Notes: generated by a model from the sequence alone, not told the origin. Positions 29,784 through 39,434 are shown, numbered from the stretch's first letter. The stretch: 64,000 bases of DNA from Dryocola boscaweniae (GCF_025215095.1 NZ_JALHAP010000080.1:124001-188000); one strand, 5' to 3'. Made by a program: numbers and translations.

Positions 29784-32240
29784 ATGTCAAAAGATCCTTT
29801 TCAGGAACGAGAAGCCGAAAAATACGAAAACCCGATCCCAAGCCGGGAGTTTATTCTCGCCCACCTTGCTAAACGTGAAAAACCTGCCAATCGCGATGAA
29901 CTGGCGGATGAGCTGAATATTAGCGGTGAAGAACAGCTTGAAGCGCTGCGTCGCCGCCTGCGCGCCATGGAGCGCGACGGGCAACTGGTCTTTACCCGTC
30001 GCCAGTGTTACGCCTTGCCAGAACGACTTGATTTGCTCAAAGGCAAAGTTATCGGCCATCGTGATGGCTTCGGCTTCCTGCGCGTAGAAGGTCGTAAAGA
30101 CGATCTCTATCTTTCATCCGAACAGATGAAAATGTGCATGCACGGCGATATCGTGCTGGCGCAGCCGCTGGGCGCGGATCGCAAAGGTCGCCGAGAAGCG
30201 CGTATTGTGCGCGTGCTTGAACCAAGAACCGGGCAAATCGTTGGCCGCTACTTTACCGATGCAGGCATTGGTTTCGTGGTGCCGGACGACAGCCGCCTGA
30301 GCTTTGATATCCTGATCCCGCCAGAAGAGCTGATGGGCGCGCGCATGGGATTTGTCGTGGTGGTTGAACTAACCCAACGTCCAACTCGTCGCACCAAAGC
30401 GGTGGGTAAAATCGTCGAAGTGCTCGGCGATAACATGGGCACCGGCATGGCTGTCGATATGGCGCTGCGCACCCACGAAATTCCTTACGTCTGGCCGCCG
30501 GAAGTCGAAGCCCAGGTGTCAACGCTTAAAGAAGAAGTGCCGAACGAGGCCAAAGCGGGCCGTGTGGATTTACGCGATCTGCCGCTCGTCACCATCGATG
30601 GTGAAGATGCCCGCGATTTCGATGACGCCGTATTCTGCGAGAAAAAACGCGGTGGCGGCTGGCGCCTGTGGGTTGCGATTGCCGACGTAAGCTATTATGT
30701 CCGCCCGCCAACAGCGCTGGACAAAGAAGCTCGTAACCGCGGCACGTCTGTTTACTTCCCTTCGCAGGTTATTCCGATGCTGCCGGAAGTGCTTTCCAAC
30801 GGTTTGTGCTCGCTCAACCCGCAGGTAGATCGCCTGTGCATGGTCTGCGAAATGACAATTTCCGCAACGGGCCGCCTCACCGGTTCGAAGTTCTACGAAG
30901 CGGTAATGAGTTCTCATGCACGTCTGACCTACACCAAAGTGTGGCACATGCTGCAGGGCGACCAGGAGTTACGCGAGCAATATGCGCCGCTGGTTAAACA
31001 TATTGAAGAGTTGCACAACCTCTACAAAGTGCTGGAAGTTTCCCGCTCGCAGCGCGGCGGCATCTCGTTCGAAAGCGAAGAAGCGAAGTTCATTTTCAAC
31101 GCCGAGCGCCGCATTGAGCGCGTAGAACAAACCGTACGTAACGATGCGCACAAGCTGATTGAAGAGTGCATGATCCTCGCCAATATCTCGGCTGCGCGCT
31201 TTGTTGAAAAACACAGCGAGCCATCGCTGTTCCGCGATCACGACAGGCCGAGCAACGACGCGATCACCGCTTTCCGTACGGTACTGGCGGAACTGGGGCT
31301 GGAACTGCCCGGCGGCCAGAAACCAGAACCGCGTGACTACGCGGAGCTGCTGACTTCCATCGCCGATCGCCCCGATCATGAAATGCTGCAAACTATGCTG
31401 CTGCGCTCCATGAAGCAGGCGGTTTACGATCCAGAAAACCGCGGTCACTTCGGACTTGCGCTGCAATCCTATGCGCACTTTACCTCGCCGATTCGCCGCT
31501 ATCCTGACCTGCTGCTGCACCGCGCCATTAAATATCTGTTGGCCAAAGAGCAGGGGCATAAAGGCAACAGCACTGAATCCGGCGGCTGGCACTACGACAT
31601 GGAAGAAATGCTGCAGCTTGGTCAGCATTGTTCAATGGCAGAACGCCGCGCCGATGAAGCAACACGCGACGTTGCGGACTGGCTGAAGTGCGACTTTATG
31701 CAGGATCAGGTAGGCCAGGTGTTCAACGGGATTATCGCAAGCGTAACCGGCTTCGGCTTCTTTGTGCGTCTTGTTGACCTGTTTATCGATGGCCTGGTGC
31801 ACGTCTCCTCGCTTGATAACGACTACTACCGCTTTGACCAGGTTGGACAGCGCCTGATTGGTGAATCCGGCGGTCAGACATATCGCCTGGGCGACCGAGT
31901 AGAGGTCCGCGTGGAAGCCGTGCATATGGACGAGCGTAAAATTGATTTCTCCTTGATTTCAAGCTCCCGCGCGCCGCGTGGCGAAGGCAAGACGGCGAAA
32001 GACCGGGCCAAAAAAGGCGGTAACGGTACAGGACCAAAACGTCGCCAGGGTGGTAAACGCGTGAACTTCGAACCGGACAGCGCTTTCCGTAAAGAGAAAG
32101 GGCCAGCCAAAGCGAAGAAAGCGAAGGCTGACAAGCCGGCCGAGCCGAAGGCGAAGAAAGCCAAAACGCCTTCCGACAAAACCCGTAAGATAGCCGCCGC
32201 GACTAAAGCCAAGCGCGCGGCGAAAAAGCAACCGAGCTGA
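29784..32240 (+). CDS. rnr: Ribonuclease R
   Basis: An 818-residue 3'-5' exoribonuclease that digests structured RNA, with roles in rRNA quality control and cold shock. Order of domains: N-terminal helix-turn-helix (about 20-90), two cold-shock domains, the RNB catalytic domain with acidic [12 protein letters not shown], and [13 protein letters not shown], an S1 domain, then a Lys/Ala-rich C-terminal tail (about 730-818). The ATG at 29784 follows GGAGGA. It probably shares a transcript with nsrR and rlmB. Confidence 0.97.
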   Translation: MSKDPFQEREAEKYENPIPSREFILAHLAKREKPANRDELADELNISGEEQLEALRRRLRAMERDGQLVFTRRQCYALPERLDLLKGKVIGHRDGFGFLRVEGRKDDLYLSSEQMKMCMHGDIVLAQPLGADRKGRREARIVRVLEPRTGQIVGRYFTDAGIGFVVPDDSRLSFDILIPPEELMGARMGFVVVVELTQRPTRRTKAVGKIVEVLGDNMGTGMAVDMALRTHEIPYVWPPEVEAQVSTLKEEVPNEAKAGRVDLRDLPLVTIDGEDARDFDDAVFCEKKRGGGWRLWVAIADVSYYVRPPTALDKEARNRGTSVYFPSQVIPMLPEVLSNGLCSLNPQVDRLCMVCEMTISATGRLTGSKFYEAVMSSHARLTYTKVWHMLQGDQELREQYAPLVKHIEELHNLYKVLEVSRSQRGGISFESEEAKFIFNAERRIERVEQTVRNDAHKLIEECMILANISAARFVEKHSEPSLFRDHDRPSNDAITAFRTVLAELGLELPGGQKPEPRDYAELLTSIADRPDHEMLQTMLLRSMKQAVYDPENRGHFGLALQSYAHFTSPIRRYPDLLLHRAIKYLLAKEQGHKGNSTESGGWHYDMEEMLQLGQHCSMAERRADEATRDVADWLKCDFMQDQVGQVFNGIIASVTGFGFFVRLVDLFIDGLVHVSSLDNDYYRFDQVGQRLIGESGGQTYRLGDRVEVRVEAVHMDERKIDFSLISSSRAPRGEGKTAKDRAKKGGNGTGPKRRQGGKRVNFEPDSAFRKEKGPAKAKKAKADKPAEPKAKKAKTPSDKTRKIAAATKAKRAAKKQPS

Positions 32241-32248
32241 TACAACCC

Positions 32249-32276
32249 TTACCCTCTTCCGGCAGGACGAGGGTAA
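32249..32276 (+). other. Imperfect hairpin in the rnr-rlmB gap
   Basis: TTACCCTC (32249-32256) pairs with GAGGGTAA (32269-32276) across a 12-base loop; no U tract follows. It lies 50 bases before rlmB and may act as an mRNA stability element or weak attenuator. Confidence 0.45.
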
Positions 32277-32326
32277 TCAGTTAAATACAGATACGGGCGT
32301 CTAACCGCCTGAAACGAGTGACATCA

Positions 32327-33058
32327 ATGAGTGAAATGATTTACGGCATTCACGCCGTCCAGGCTCTTCTTGAGAATGCCCCGCAGCGTTTTCAGGAAGT
32401 CTTTATTCTTAAAGGCCGGGAAGACAAACGTCTGATGCCTTTAATTCATGCACTGGAAGCTCAGGGTGTGCCTGTTCAAATGGCAAACCGTCAGTGGCTG
32501 GATGAAAAGTCCGAAGGCGCTGTGCACCAGGGCATAATTGCGCGCGTGAAGCCGGGTCGGCAGTATCAGGAAAACGACTTGCCGGAGCTTATTGCCAGCG
32601 TCGATCGGCCGTTTCTGCTGATTCTTGATGGCGTAACCGACCCGCACAACCTGGGCGCCTGCCTGCGAAGCGCTGATGCAGCCGGAGTGCATGCGGTTAT
32701 CGTTCCGAAAGATCGCTCAGCTATGTTGAACGCAACGGCCAAAAAAGTAGCCTGTGGCGCGGCGGAGAACGTTCCGCTTATCCGTGTTACCAACCTCGCA
32801 CGCACTATGCGCATGCTGCAGGAAGAGAACATCTGGATTGTCGGCACGGCCGGTGAAGCGGATCACACGCTGTTCCAGAGCAAAATGATCGGTCCAATGG
32901 CGCTGGTCATGGGCGCCGAAGGCGAAGGCATGCGCCGCCTGACCCGTGAACATTGCGACGAGCTGATTAGCATCCCAATGGCCGGCTCCGTATCGTCACT
33001 AAACGTTTCCGTCGCGACCGGCATTTGTCTGTTCGAAGCGGTTCGTCAACGTAGTTAA
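32327..33058 (+). CDS. rlmB: 23S rRNA (Gm2251) methyltransferase RlmB
   Basis: A 243-residue SpoU-class methyltransferase that 2'-O-methylates G2251 of the 23S P loop. An N-terminal RNA-binding domain precedes the trefoil-knot domain with motifs [26 protein letters not shown] and [15 protein letters not shown]. The ATG at 32327 gives the family start [15 protein letters not shown]. In E. coli yjfI-yjfC follow; here they are missing and aidB is next. Confidence 0.97.
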   Translation: MSEMIYGIHAVQALLENAPQRFQEVFILKGREDKRLMPLIHALEAQGVPVQMANRQWLDEKSEGAVHQGIIARVKPGRQYQENDLPELIASVDRPFLLILDGVTDPHNLGACLRSADAAGVHAVIVPKDRSAMLNATAKKVACGAAENVPLIRVTNLARTMRMLQEENIWIVGTAGEADHTLFQSKMIGPMALVMGAEGEGMRRLTREHCDELISIPMAGSVSSLNVSVATGICLFEAVRQRS

Positions 33059-33067
33059 ACACAGCAA

Positions 33068-33242
33068 AGCGAGGTGGTTAACACCCCGCTTCAGGCTGCT
33101 GACAAACACCAGAAAAGCGTGGTTTTCTGGTGCTTGAGATAAGTCAGAAGACATTATTCTTTGTTTTTATTAATACAGTTTCCTTGTATTTCCACTCCAG
33201 CTAACCCTTTAATATTCTGAGCGGGGTAGTTAACACCCCGCT
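33068..33242 (+). repeat. Duplicated 23-base hairpin bracketing the rlmB-aidB gap
   Basis: Two copies of almost the same hairpin lie in direct orientation: 33068-33090 (AGCGAGGTG, loop GTTAA, CACCCCGCT) and 33220-33242 (AGCGGGGTA, loop GTTAA, CACCCCGCT), differing at two positions. Between them an unrelated perfect 10-base stem is found at 33107-33132 (CACCAGAAAA/TTTTCTGGTG). The second copy is followed by TTTG, so one may serve as rlmB terminator. The region otherwise has no gene. Confidence 0.75.
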
Positions 33243-33316
33243 TTGTGATCCCCCTCCAGGCATAAGCGTCATCACCGTCCATACTTAATGGCATTGCCAT
33301 AACTGGAGGGAACGCG

Positions 33317-34951
33317 ATGCGCTGGCAAACTCATACCGTTTTTAATCAACCCATGCCCCTCAATAACAGCAATCTTTTTCTTTCTGATATCTCGCTTTGC
33401 GAGGCCGTTGCCCGTGAAGGTGCCGGCTGGGATGCTGAGCTTCTGGCAAGCATCGGGCAGCAGCTCGGTTCAGCGGAATCGCTGGAGCTGGGACGGCTGG
33501 CGAATGCCAACCCGCCTGAATTGCTGCGTTACGATCCCAGCGGTGAACGACTTGACGATGTACGCTTTCATCCCGCCTGGCATCTGTTAATGCAAGGCCT
33601 GTGCGCCAATCGCGTCCATAACTTACCGTGGCAGGAAGATGCTCGCCTGGGCTCATTTGTGGCGCGGGCGGCGCGTTTTGTTCAGCATGCGCAGGTTGAA
33701 GCCGGCACGTTGTGTCCCGTTACAATGACGTTTGGCGCGATTCCCCTGCTGCAAAAACATCTGCCAAAAGAGTTCCAGACGTGGTTAAAACCGCTGCTAA
33801 GCGATCGCTATGACGCGCATCTTTTGCCCGGCAGTCAGAAACGCGGTTTGCTTATCGGCATGGGCATGACCGAGAAGCAGGGCGGTTCAGACGTGCTTAG
33901 CAACACCACGCGCGCGGAAGCGATAGACAGGCGCGGGCCGGGAGAGATGTACCGGCTGGTGGGGCACAAATGGTTTTTCTCCGTGCCGCAAAGCGATGCT
34001 CATCTGGTTCTTGCGCAGGCAAAGGGCGGGCTGTCCTGCTTCTTCCTGCCACGTTTTTTGCCCGACGGACAGCGTAATCATCTAAGGCTTGAACGTCTCA
34101 AAGACAAGCTTGGCAATCGCTCGAATGCCAGCAGCGAGGTGGAGTTTTGCGATGCCATCGGCTGGTTAATCGGCGAAGAAGGCGAGGGCGTGCGATCCAT
34201 CCTTAAAATGGGCGGCTTTACCCGTTTTGACTGCGCGCTTGGTAGCCACGGCCTGATGCGCCGGGCTTTATCCATCGCTCTTTATCATGCTCATCAGCGG
34301 CAGGCATTCGGTAAAAACCTTATCGATCAGCCCATCATGCGCCAGGTGCTTGGACGTATGGCGTTACAGCTTGAAGGGCAAACAGCCTTTTTGTTCCGCC
34401 TGGCCCGCGCCTGGGAATCACCGACCGATCCGCTTGAGGTGGCCTATAGCCGCCTGTTCACTCCGGCTGCGAAATTTAGCATCTGCAAAGCGGGAATGCC
34501 GTTTGTGGCGGAAGCGATGGAAGTTCTGGGTGGAACAGGGTATTGCGAAGAAAGCGAGCTGCCGCGTCTTTATCGTGAAATGCCCGTCAATAGCATATGG
34601 GAAGGTTCGGGTAATATTATGAGTCTTGATGTGCTGCGGGTGATTGCCCGTCAGCCTGGCGTGCTGGACATGCTGCATGCCCAGTTCGATGAAGTGAAAG
34701 GGCAGAACCGGCATTTCGATCGAAGCTGGCGACAACTGCAGCAACGCATGCGTAAGCCGCAGGAGGAATGGGGAAGAAATATTACGCGACAACTGGCGAA
34801 TCTGGCGACCGGGGCGCAGTTGCTACCGCACCTTTCGCCGCCGCTGGCGGAAGCATGGTGTCGAATGATGCTCGACGATCGCGGAGAATCGGTGCTCCCT
34901 GAGCAGGTAGTGGTCGATGTACTGCTGCGCGCCACGGGGCGCACAGCATAA
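33317..34951 (+). CDS. aidB: Acyl-CoA dehydrogenase-like protein AidB
   Basis: A 544-residue FAD-binding acyl-CoA dehydrogenase relative, part of the adaptive response to alkylating agents in E. coli, where it binds DNA and may protect promoters or inactivate alkylators. Fold motifs include MGMTEKQGGSDVLSNTTRA, HKWFFSVPQSDAHLVLA, LKDKLGNRSNASSEVEF and the C-terminal EVLGGTGYCEESELPRLYRE. Compared with the E. coli protein there is a small insertion (RRGPGEM) near residue 205. No Ada box is evident upstream. Starts at ATG after ACTGGAGGG. Confidence 0.95.
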   Translation: MRWQTHTVFNQPMPLNNSNLFLSDISLCEAVAREGAGWDAELLASIGQQLGSAESLELGRLANANPPELLRYDPSGERLDDVRFHPAWHLLMQGLCANRVHNLPWQEDARLGSFVARAARFVQHAQVEAGTLCPVTMTFGAIPLLQKHLPKEFQTWLKPLLSDRYDAHLLPGSQKRGLLIGMGMTEKQGGSDVLSNTTRAEAIDRRGPGEMYRLVGHKWFFSVPQSDAHLVLAQAKGGLSCFFLPRFLPDGQRNHLRLERLKDKLGNRSNASSEVEFCDAIGWLIGEEGEGVRSILKMGGFTRFDCALGSHGLMRRALSIALYHAHQRQAFGKNLIDQPIMRQVLGRMALQLEGQTAFLFRLARAWESPTDPLEVAYSRLFTPAAKFSICKAGMPFVAEAMEVLGGTGYCEESELPRLYREMPVNSIWEGSGNIMSLDVLRVIARQPGVLDMLHAQFDEVKGQNRHFDRSWRQLQQRMRKPQEEWGRNITRQLANLATGAQLLPHLSPPLAEAWCRMMLDDRGESVLPEQVVVDVLLRATGRTA

Positions 34952-34958
34952 TTCTCAA

Positions 34959-36890
34959 TCAGGAGTTAAGCCTGAACAGGCTAACCAGCTCGTTCAGATG
35001 ATGACCTTTGCCACGCAAATCCTGAGCCGTCTGTTCGGTACGCGCAACGCGTTCGGCATTGATATGCGTGGCTTCGCCAATTTGCACCATCGCAATATTG
35101 ACCTGCCCGATACCTGCCGATTGCTCGTGCGAGGCGCTATGAATTTCGGTGACCAGCAGGTTAATCTGGTCGATGTGCGTGATAATTGACTCCATTGCCA
35201 GCCGGGTTTGCTCAGAAAGCTGATGACCTTCAGCGACTTTATCAAGCGTATCAACAATCAGCCCGTCGATTTCTTTGACGGCGTTGGCGCTGCGGGCCGC
35301 GAGGGCACGCACTTCCTGCGCGACAACCGCAAAACCTTTCCCGTGTTCGCCTGCGCGCGCGGCTTCAACGGCTGCGTTCAGGGCGAGAATGTTGGTCTGG
35401 AAGGCGATGGATTCAATAACGTGCGTGATATCCGCAATGCGCTGCGACGCCGTTTTGATATCGTTCATGGTCGCTACGGCGTGGGTGACGGTGCTACCGC
35501 CCTGGTGTACGGCTTCTGCGGTGTTGCTCACCAACTGTTTAGCCTGCGAAATATTCTCGGCATTTTGTTGAACGGTAGCGGCGATCTGCTCCATGCTGGC
35601 GGACGTTTCCTCCACGCTGCTGGCCTGCTTGTTGATTTGCGCGCTGATTTCTTCGCTGTCCGCCGCCAGAGCATCGGTCCCCTGGCCGATATCGCCCGCC
35701 GCCAGGCGCACCTGCATGACAATTTTCTCGATTCCCTTGCCGATGCCGTTAATGGCCTGCATCAGTTGCCCAACTTCGCCATGGCGATCGGTATGAAGCG
35801 TGACCTGTAAATTACCGGCAGCGTAATGTTCCGCAACGTTAATCACTTCACGCAACGGACGGCTCAGCCAGCGGCGAATGATTACCACGAAAAAGATCGC
35901 AAAGGCGAGTGCAAGCGCGATGCCCAAAGCTAAAAACTGATTGCGCATCGTGGTCACGGCGTTTAACAGCGTAGGTTTATCCACTTCACCGACAACCGTC
36001 CAGTTCCAGCCCGGTAAGCGGCTGAACGCCATGATAGAGATGCTGCCGTCAGCCGTAGTGCGCTCGAACGTACCGTTCCCGGTCGTCAGTAACTGCTTTT
36101 GCGTGGCGTCATCCCATGCAGGGCGTTTGCCTTCATCGCTGCCGTGGAAAAGATAGGTACCGTAATTCTTACCCACTGAGCCATCCAGGACGTAGAAATG
36201 ACCGCTGCTGCCCAGGCGACGACTCAATATTTTCTCACGCATGACCTGCCAGGAAGCGGTGATATCAACCCCGACGAACAGGATGGCTATGGTATTGCCA
36301 GCGCTGTCTTTAACGGGCTGATACTGTGTGATGTAGCGTTTACCAAACAGCGTTGCGAGGCCGCGATAAGTTTCTCCATGGCTGACTTTCTGCCAGGCCG
36401 GGCTCGCCCTGTCCAGAACCGTACCAATGGCGCGGTTGCCGTCTTCTTTGCGTAACGAAGTGGCAACCCGCACAAAATCTTCGCCGCTTCGTACAAATAG
36501 CGTTGAAATGGCTGACGTTCGGGCCAGGAAATCATCCGGTATGGCGTTGTTTTCGTGGAGGGAGCGATCGCCTGCCATTAACAGCGGCACGTTAAGGCCG
36601 TTGATTGTCTGGGGCTGACTCTCATCGCGTGAAAGCGGCTGTGGCAGGAAGCTGTTGAACAGACGAGTGTAGTTTTCAACCTCCGCGCTCAGGCTGCTGT
36701 CAAGCATTTGCGCCATATCGCTAACGCCGCTGACCTGATTGTGCAAATCTTCGAGCGCCAGAGATTCAAGCTGCTGGCTGGCGCGATGGCTGAGTGCGAG
36801 AGTAAAAAGAAGAAAAAGGAGCGCAACGCTAAAACCGGTAAGCAGCGAAAGTTTCGCGCCGAGTCCCGGATGTCTTAATATTTTTATCAT
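34959..36890 (-). CDS. Methyl-accepting chemotaxis protein with Cache-type sensor
   Basis: A 643-residue chemoreceptor. TM1 is about 14-33, a periplasmic sensor of the large Cache (Cache3/Cache2-like) type spans 34-318 (with GHFYVLDGSVGKNYGTYLFHG and FSRLPGWNWTVVGEVDKP), TM2 is 319-338, HAMP 339-391, and a signalling hairpin follows with the conserved tip IAFQTNILALNAAVEAARAGE around 495-515. There is no NWETF-type CheR/CheB docking pentapeptide; it ends FRLNS. The ligand is unknown; amino or organic acids are plausible for Cache domains. The ATG at 36890 is preferred over a TTG at 36929. Absent here in E. coli K-12. Confidence 0.9.
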   Translation of the reverse strand: MIKILRHPGLGAKLSLLTGFSVALLFLLFTLALSHRASQQLESLALEDLHNQVSGVSDMAQMLDSSLSAEVENYTRLFNSFLPQPLSRDESQPQTINGLNVPLLMAGDRSLHENNAIPDDFLARTSAISTLFVRSGEDFVRVATSLRKEDGNRAIGTVLDRASPAWQKVSHGETYRGLATLFGKRYITQYQPVKDSAGNTIAILFVGVDITASWQVMREKILSRRLGSSGHFYVLDGSVGKNYGTYLFHGSDEGKRPAWDDATQKQLLTTGNGTFERTTADGSISIMAFSRLPGWNWTVVGEVDKPTLLNAVTTMRNQFLALGIALALAFAIFFVVIIRRWLSRPLREVINVAEHYAAGNLQVTLHTDRHGEVGQLMQAINGIGKGIEKIVMQVRLAAGDIGQGTDALAADSEEISAQINKQASSVEETSASMEQIAATVQQNAENISQAKQLVSNTAEAVHQGGSTVTHAVATMNDIKTASQRIADITHVIESIAFQTNILALNAAVEAARAGEHGKGFAVVAQEVRALAARSANAVKEIDGLIVDTLDKVAEGHQLSEQTRLAMESIITHIDQINLLVTEIHSASHEQSAGIGQVNIAMVQIGEATHINAERVARTEQTAQDLRGKGHHLNELVSLFRLNS

Positions 36891-37022
36891 AAATACAGCC
36901 TGGTGAAGGAATCCGTGATGCACCTTCAACGGCAGACGGGCGCTAACATTTAAACATCAAATGTAACTAAATATTAACCAAAGATTTGACTGGGATCATG
37001 GAGTGGTTGTTTTATGATCGAT

Positions 37023-37045
37023 AAAGCCGCGTCGGGCGCGGCTTT
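37023..37045 (-). terminator. GC-rich hairpin downstream of yjfN
   Basis: Nine-base perfect stem AAAGCCGCG/CGCGGCTTT (37023-37031 with 37037-37045, loop TCGGG). Reading leftward it ends in UUUAU, so it can terminate yjfN; it can also act rightward. Confidence 0.6.
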
Positions 37046-37071
37046 AAAGCAGGGAGGAGGCGCAATCAAAG

Positions 37072-37347
37072 CTATGCGTAAAGAATCGCCTGTGCGCGCC
37101 AGCTATCCGCCTGGTGGTTTTCCTGCATCTGAATAATGCGGTAATAAGATGCGCCCTGTTCATCTGCTTTCAGGGCAATCATTTTTTCCACGTCCTGTGC
37201 GCTACCGGCAATGCCATTGACGGAAATCAAGCCGATTTCATTCAACCCGGTAACGCGGTCCGCAGCGACATCTTCCGCCGATTGGGCAGCGGTGGTAATC
37301 AGCCCCACAGACAACAGTAATGAGGTTAAGGCTAGAGATCGTTTCAT
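37072..37347 (-). CDS. yjfN: YjfN, DUF1471 periplasmic protein
   Basis: A 91-residue secreted protein of the YhcN/BhsA family (DUF1471). Signal peptide MKRSLALTSLLLSVGLITTAAQSA, then GLNEIGLISVNGIAGSAQDVEKMIALKADEQGASYYRI, the typical single DUF1471 domain, ending WRAQAILYA. E. coli YjfN is reported to activate the protease DegP; the same role here is inferred. The ATG at 37347 follows AAAGGAGCTGACA and excludes an upstream in-frame start. It is the first of three DUF1471 genes nearby. Confidence 0.9.
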   Translation of the reverse strand: MKRSLALTSLLLSVGLITTAAQSAEDVAADRVTGLNEIGLISVNGIAGSAQDVEKMIALKADEQGASYYRIIQMQENHQADSWRAQAILYA

Positions 37348-37504
37348 TGTCAGCTCCTTTATAAACATTTCCTGGTCAACAACAGGGCATTCCTTCGCTT
37401 AACTGAATCCCGTTCCTGTTCCGATGGGGAGATTCATTGTGCATAAGAAACAATAAAACGCCGAAAAGCTGTGTAAATATCAATAAATAAGCAGCATCAG
37501 GATC

Positions 37505-37807
37505 TCATTTTCGATACAAAATTGCCTGCGCGTACCATTGTCCCGGCATGACCGTTTCGTCATTCAGAATGATGAGATAATAATCCGCCTTTGCCGCTGC
37601 AGCTTTTGCTTTAATCACGGCTTCCGTATCCATTGGGGAACCGCGCTCCAGAGCTGTAACCGTGCCAATTTTCGTCAGCCCCTGCGTTTGTGAGCGCTGA
37701 ATTTCCTGCGGATGCTCCGTAACCGGCGGCGCAGGTTGCGGCGTTCCTTGCAGTACGCTACAGGCGCTGAGCGTCGTTGCGAGTAACAGGGCTGATAACA
37801 ATCGCAT
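37505..37807 (-). CDS. bsmA: BsmA, DUF1471 lipoprotein
   Basis: A 100-residue lipoprotein with a lipobox (LSAC, Cys near residue 16), a Pro/Gln-rich linker and one DUF1471 domain (LTKIGTVTALERGSP, AAAKADYYLIILNDE, GQWYAQAILYRK). In E. coli bsmA (yjfO) affects biofilm peroxide and acid stress tolerance. The internal ATG at 37807 gives a clean lipoprotein signal; ATG at 37834 would add nine residues. It is transcribed leftward, as is yjfN, with a gap of about 160 bases between them. Confidence 0.85.
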   Translation of the reverse strand: MRLLSALLLATTLSACSVLQGTPQPAPPVTEHPQEIQRSQTQGLTKIGTVTALERGSPMDTEAVIKAKAAAAKADYYLIILNDETVMPGQWYAQAILYRK

Positions 37808-38027
37808 GGTGTTTTCTCGTTTCTTAATAGCCATAGTGTAGTTCCGGGTAAAAGCTGTGAAGAGGGAATGTTCCCGTTCTGTTATCTTCACCGCGCTTTT
37901 GAATAACTTTCAAATGAAAACCGTAGGCTGGATCTCATCATTACAATAATCCATTCGCGTGATTTTCTTGCTCCTCGCAATCCCTTGTCTTACAACAAGG
38001 GTTCACAGCGAATCGGGGGAAAGAGCA

Positions 38028-38756
38028 ATGGTAGAAATTTATACACAACAACTTGCGGGAATCGAGGTTTTACACGCAGTGCCTGCGGGACAGAAACAAA
38101 ATGCGCTTCCCACCGTTTTGTTCTACCACGGCTTTACCTCATCGAAGCTGGTTTACAGCTATTTTGCTGTTGCTCTGGCGCAGGCGGGAATGCGTGTCGT
38201 AATGCCGGATGCACAAGGTCACGGCGCACGTTTCAACGGCGATGAAAATGCACGCCTGCAGCAGTTCTGGCCCATCCTCAAAACAAGTATTGATGAGTTT
38301 GCCCAGCTTCGACAGGCGCTAATGGATCAAAAGCTTATAAGAGAAGGGAAGTTTGCCGTGGGGGGCGCGTCAATGGGAGGCATGACGGCGCTGGGCATTA
38401 TGGCCCGTCACCAGGAGGTGCGCTGCGTTGCCTGCCTGATGGGGTCTGGCTATTTTTCGACGCTTGCTAAAACGCTCTTCCCGCCTCAGGAGCAGCAGTT
38501 TGATGAAATCCTCGCCATGATTGCGGAATATGACATCAGCCATCAGCTTGAGCGTATTGGCGATCGCCCGCTTTTGCTGTGGCATGGCGAAGAAGATGAC
38601 GTGGTGCCAGCCGTTGAAACCTGGCGGCTCCAGCAGGCGCTTATTCAACAGGGCCTGGATAAGCATCTCACCTGCCTGCGGGAAGCCGGCGTGAAACATC
38701 GCATCACCCCTCCGGCGCTTGATGCTGCCGCGCAGTTCTTTGCTCAACATTTATAA
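38028..38756 (+). CDS. yjfP: YjfP alpha/beta-hydrolase (esterase)
   Basis: A 242-residue alpha/beta-hydrolase. The oxyanion motif HGFTSSKLVYSYFA is near residue 34, the nucleophile elbow GGASMGGM (Ser about 119) near the centre, and the late Asp (EEDDVVPA) and His (GVKHRITPP) complete the triad. E. coli YjfP shows carboxylesterase activity on short esters; the natural substrate is unknown. ATG at 38028 follows GGGGGAAAGAG. Divergent from bsmA. The ula operon that follows in E. coli is missing. Confidence 0.93.
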   Translation: MVEIYTQQLAGIEVLHAVPAGQKQNALPTVLFYHGFTSSKLVYSYFAVALAQAGMRVVMPDAQGHGARFNGDENARLQQFWPILKTSIDEFAQLRQALMDQKLIREGKFAVGGASMGGMTALGIMARHQEVRCVACLMGSGYFSTLAKTLFPPQEQQFDEILAMIAEYDISHQLERIGDRPLLLWHGEEDDVVPAVETWRLQQALIQQGLDKHLTCLREAGVKHRITPPALDAAAQFFAQHL

Positions 38757-38781
38757 GCGGGTCTTCAGACCAGGCTTCCAG

Positions 38782-38803
38782 AAAAAAGCCCCCTTTCGGG
38801 GGC
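38782..38803 (-). terminator. Terminator between yjfP and yjfY
   Basis: Stem GCCCCC/GGGGGC (38788-38793 with 38798-38803, loop TTTC). Leftward, it is followed by six Us, so it terminates yjfY transcription; rightward from yjfP it may act only as a hairpin. Confidence 0.85.
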
Positions 38804-38865
38804 AAGTCAAACGTTGGCTTTCTATGTCGTTGTGGCATTCCTGGTGTTAACGCTGTTGAAACTTG

Positions 38866-39141
38866 TTACCTGTAAATATCTGCGCTGACATGCATATTGC
38901 CGTTGCTACCGGGTTCTCTCATTAATAGGGTGCGGTAGTATTTTGCGCCATGCCGGTCCGCATCTTCATTAATAGCCAGCTCAGCCTCCTGCTCGGTTGC
39001 AAAATTATGGTTGATGTAAATCACCCCAAGGCTCTGTACATCATCCATATTTCTGGCGACTTTGCTGTCTATCTTGATTGCCGCCGTCGCATTTGCACAT
39101 AGCAAAAATGCAGCGACAAAGGCGTAAGCGATAGTTTTCAT
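38866..39141 (-). CDS. yjfY: YjfY, DUF1471 periplasmic protein
   Basis: A 91-residue secreted DUF1471 protein: signal peptide MKTIAYAFVAAFLLCANATA, then RNMDDVQSLGVIYINHNFAT, a strongly conserved stretch of the YjfY group, and REPGSNGNMHVSADIYR at the end. The ATG at 39141 follows GGAG; a longer frame to 39249 lacks a signal and is rejected. Function is unknown; related proteins respond to envelope stress. It is the third DUF1471 gene in 2 kb. Confidence 0.9.
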   Translation of the reverse strand: MKTIAYAFVAAFLLCANATAAIKIDSKVARNMDDVQSLGVIYINHNFATEQEAELAINEDADRHGAKYYRTLLMREPGSNGNMHVSADIYR

Positions 39142-39366
39142 AATGCGCTCCACTACAACAATATTTTCGGTGGTCGTCGCTCCTGTTAACGTTTCGTGGC
39201 GGCCTGTTAAATAAGTGTAACCTGTTGTCGTTGAATAAAAAGTGACCATTTCTGTTGGTCTTCTTCAAAATTTTTTAGTAACGCAGGGTAACTTTATAAA
39301 TTTCACGGTGTTAGCAGGGCGCTTATTTGTTAGCCACCATGCAAAAGAATTAAATTGCTTTCAGCC
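39142..39366. other. Gene-free stretch before the rpsF promoter
   Basis: About 225 AT-rich bases between the divergent yjfY and the rpsF promoter. No open frame with family support and no strong hairpin is visible. It probably carries the yjfY promoter near its left end and upstream activator sequence for rpsF. Confidence 0.5.
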
Positions 39367-39395
39367 TTGAGTTTATTGGGCCTCGCTTGTATTAT
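39367..39395 (+). promoter_or_regulatory. Sigma-70 promoter of rpsF-priB-rpsR-rplI
   Basis: TTGAGT (39367-39372), a 17-base spacer and TATTAT (39390-39395) give a near-consensus promoter with expected start near 39402, followed by GGCGCG discriminator-like bases. It places about 93 bases of leader before rpsF. Confidence 0.75.
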
Positions 39396-39434
39396 GGCGC
39401 GTCAAATTTTCAGCCGCACACAAACACGTTCCTT

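Noticed and set aside
33240..33316. Ada-box search upstream of aidB
   Set aside because: No AAAGCGCA-like or AATTNNNNNNGCAA-like sequence was seen, so Ada control is not claimed.
35208..35810. 200-residue frame antisense to the chemoreceptor gene
   Set aside because: Shadow of the repetitive MCP coding sequence; no binding site or domain.
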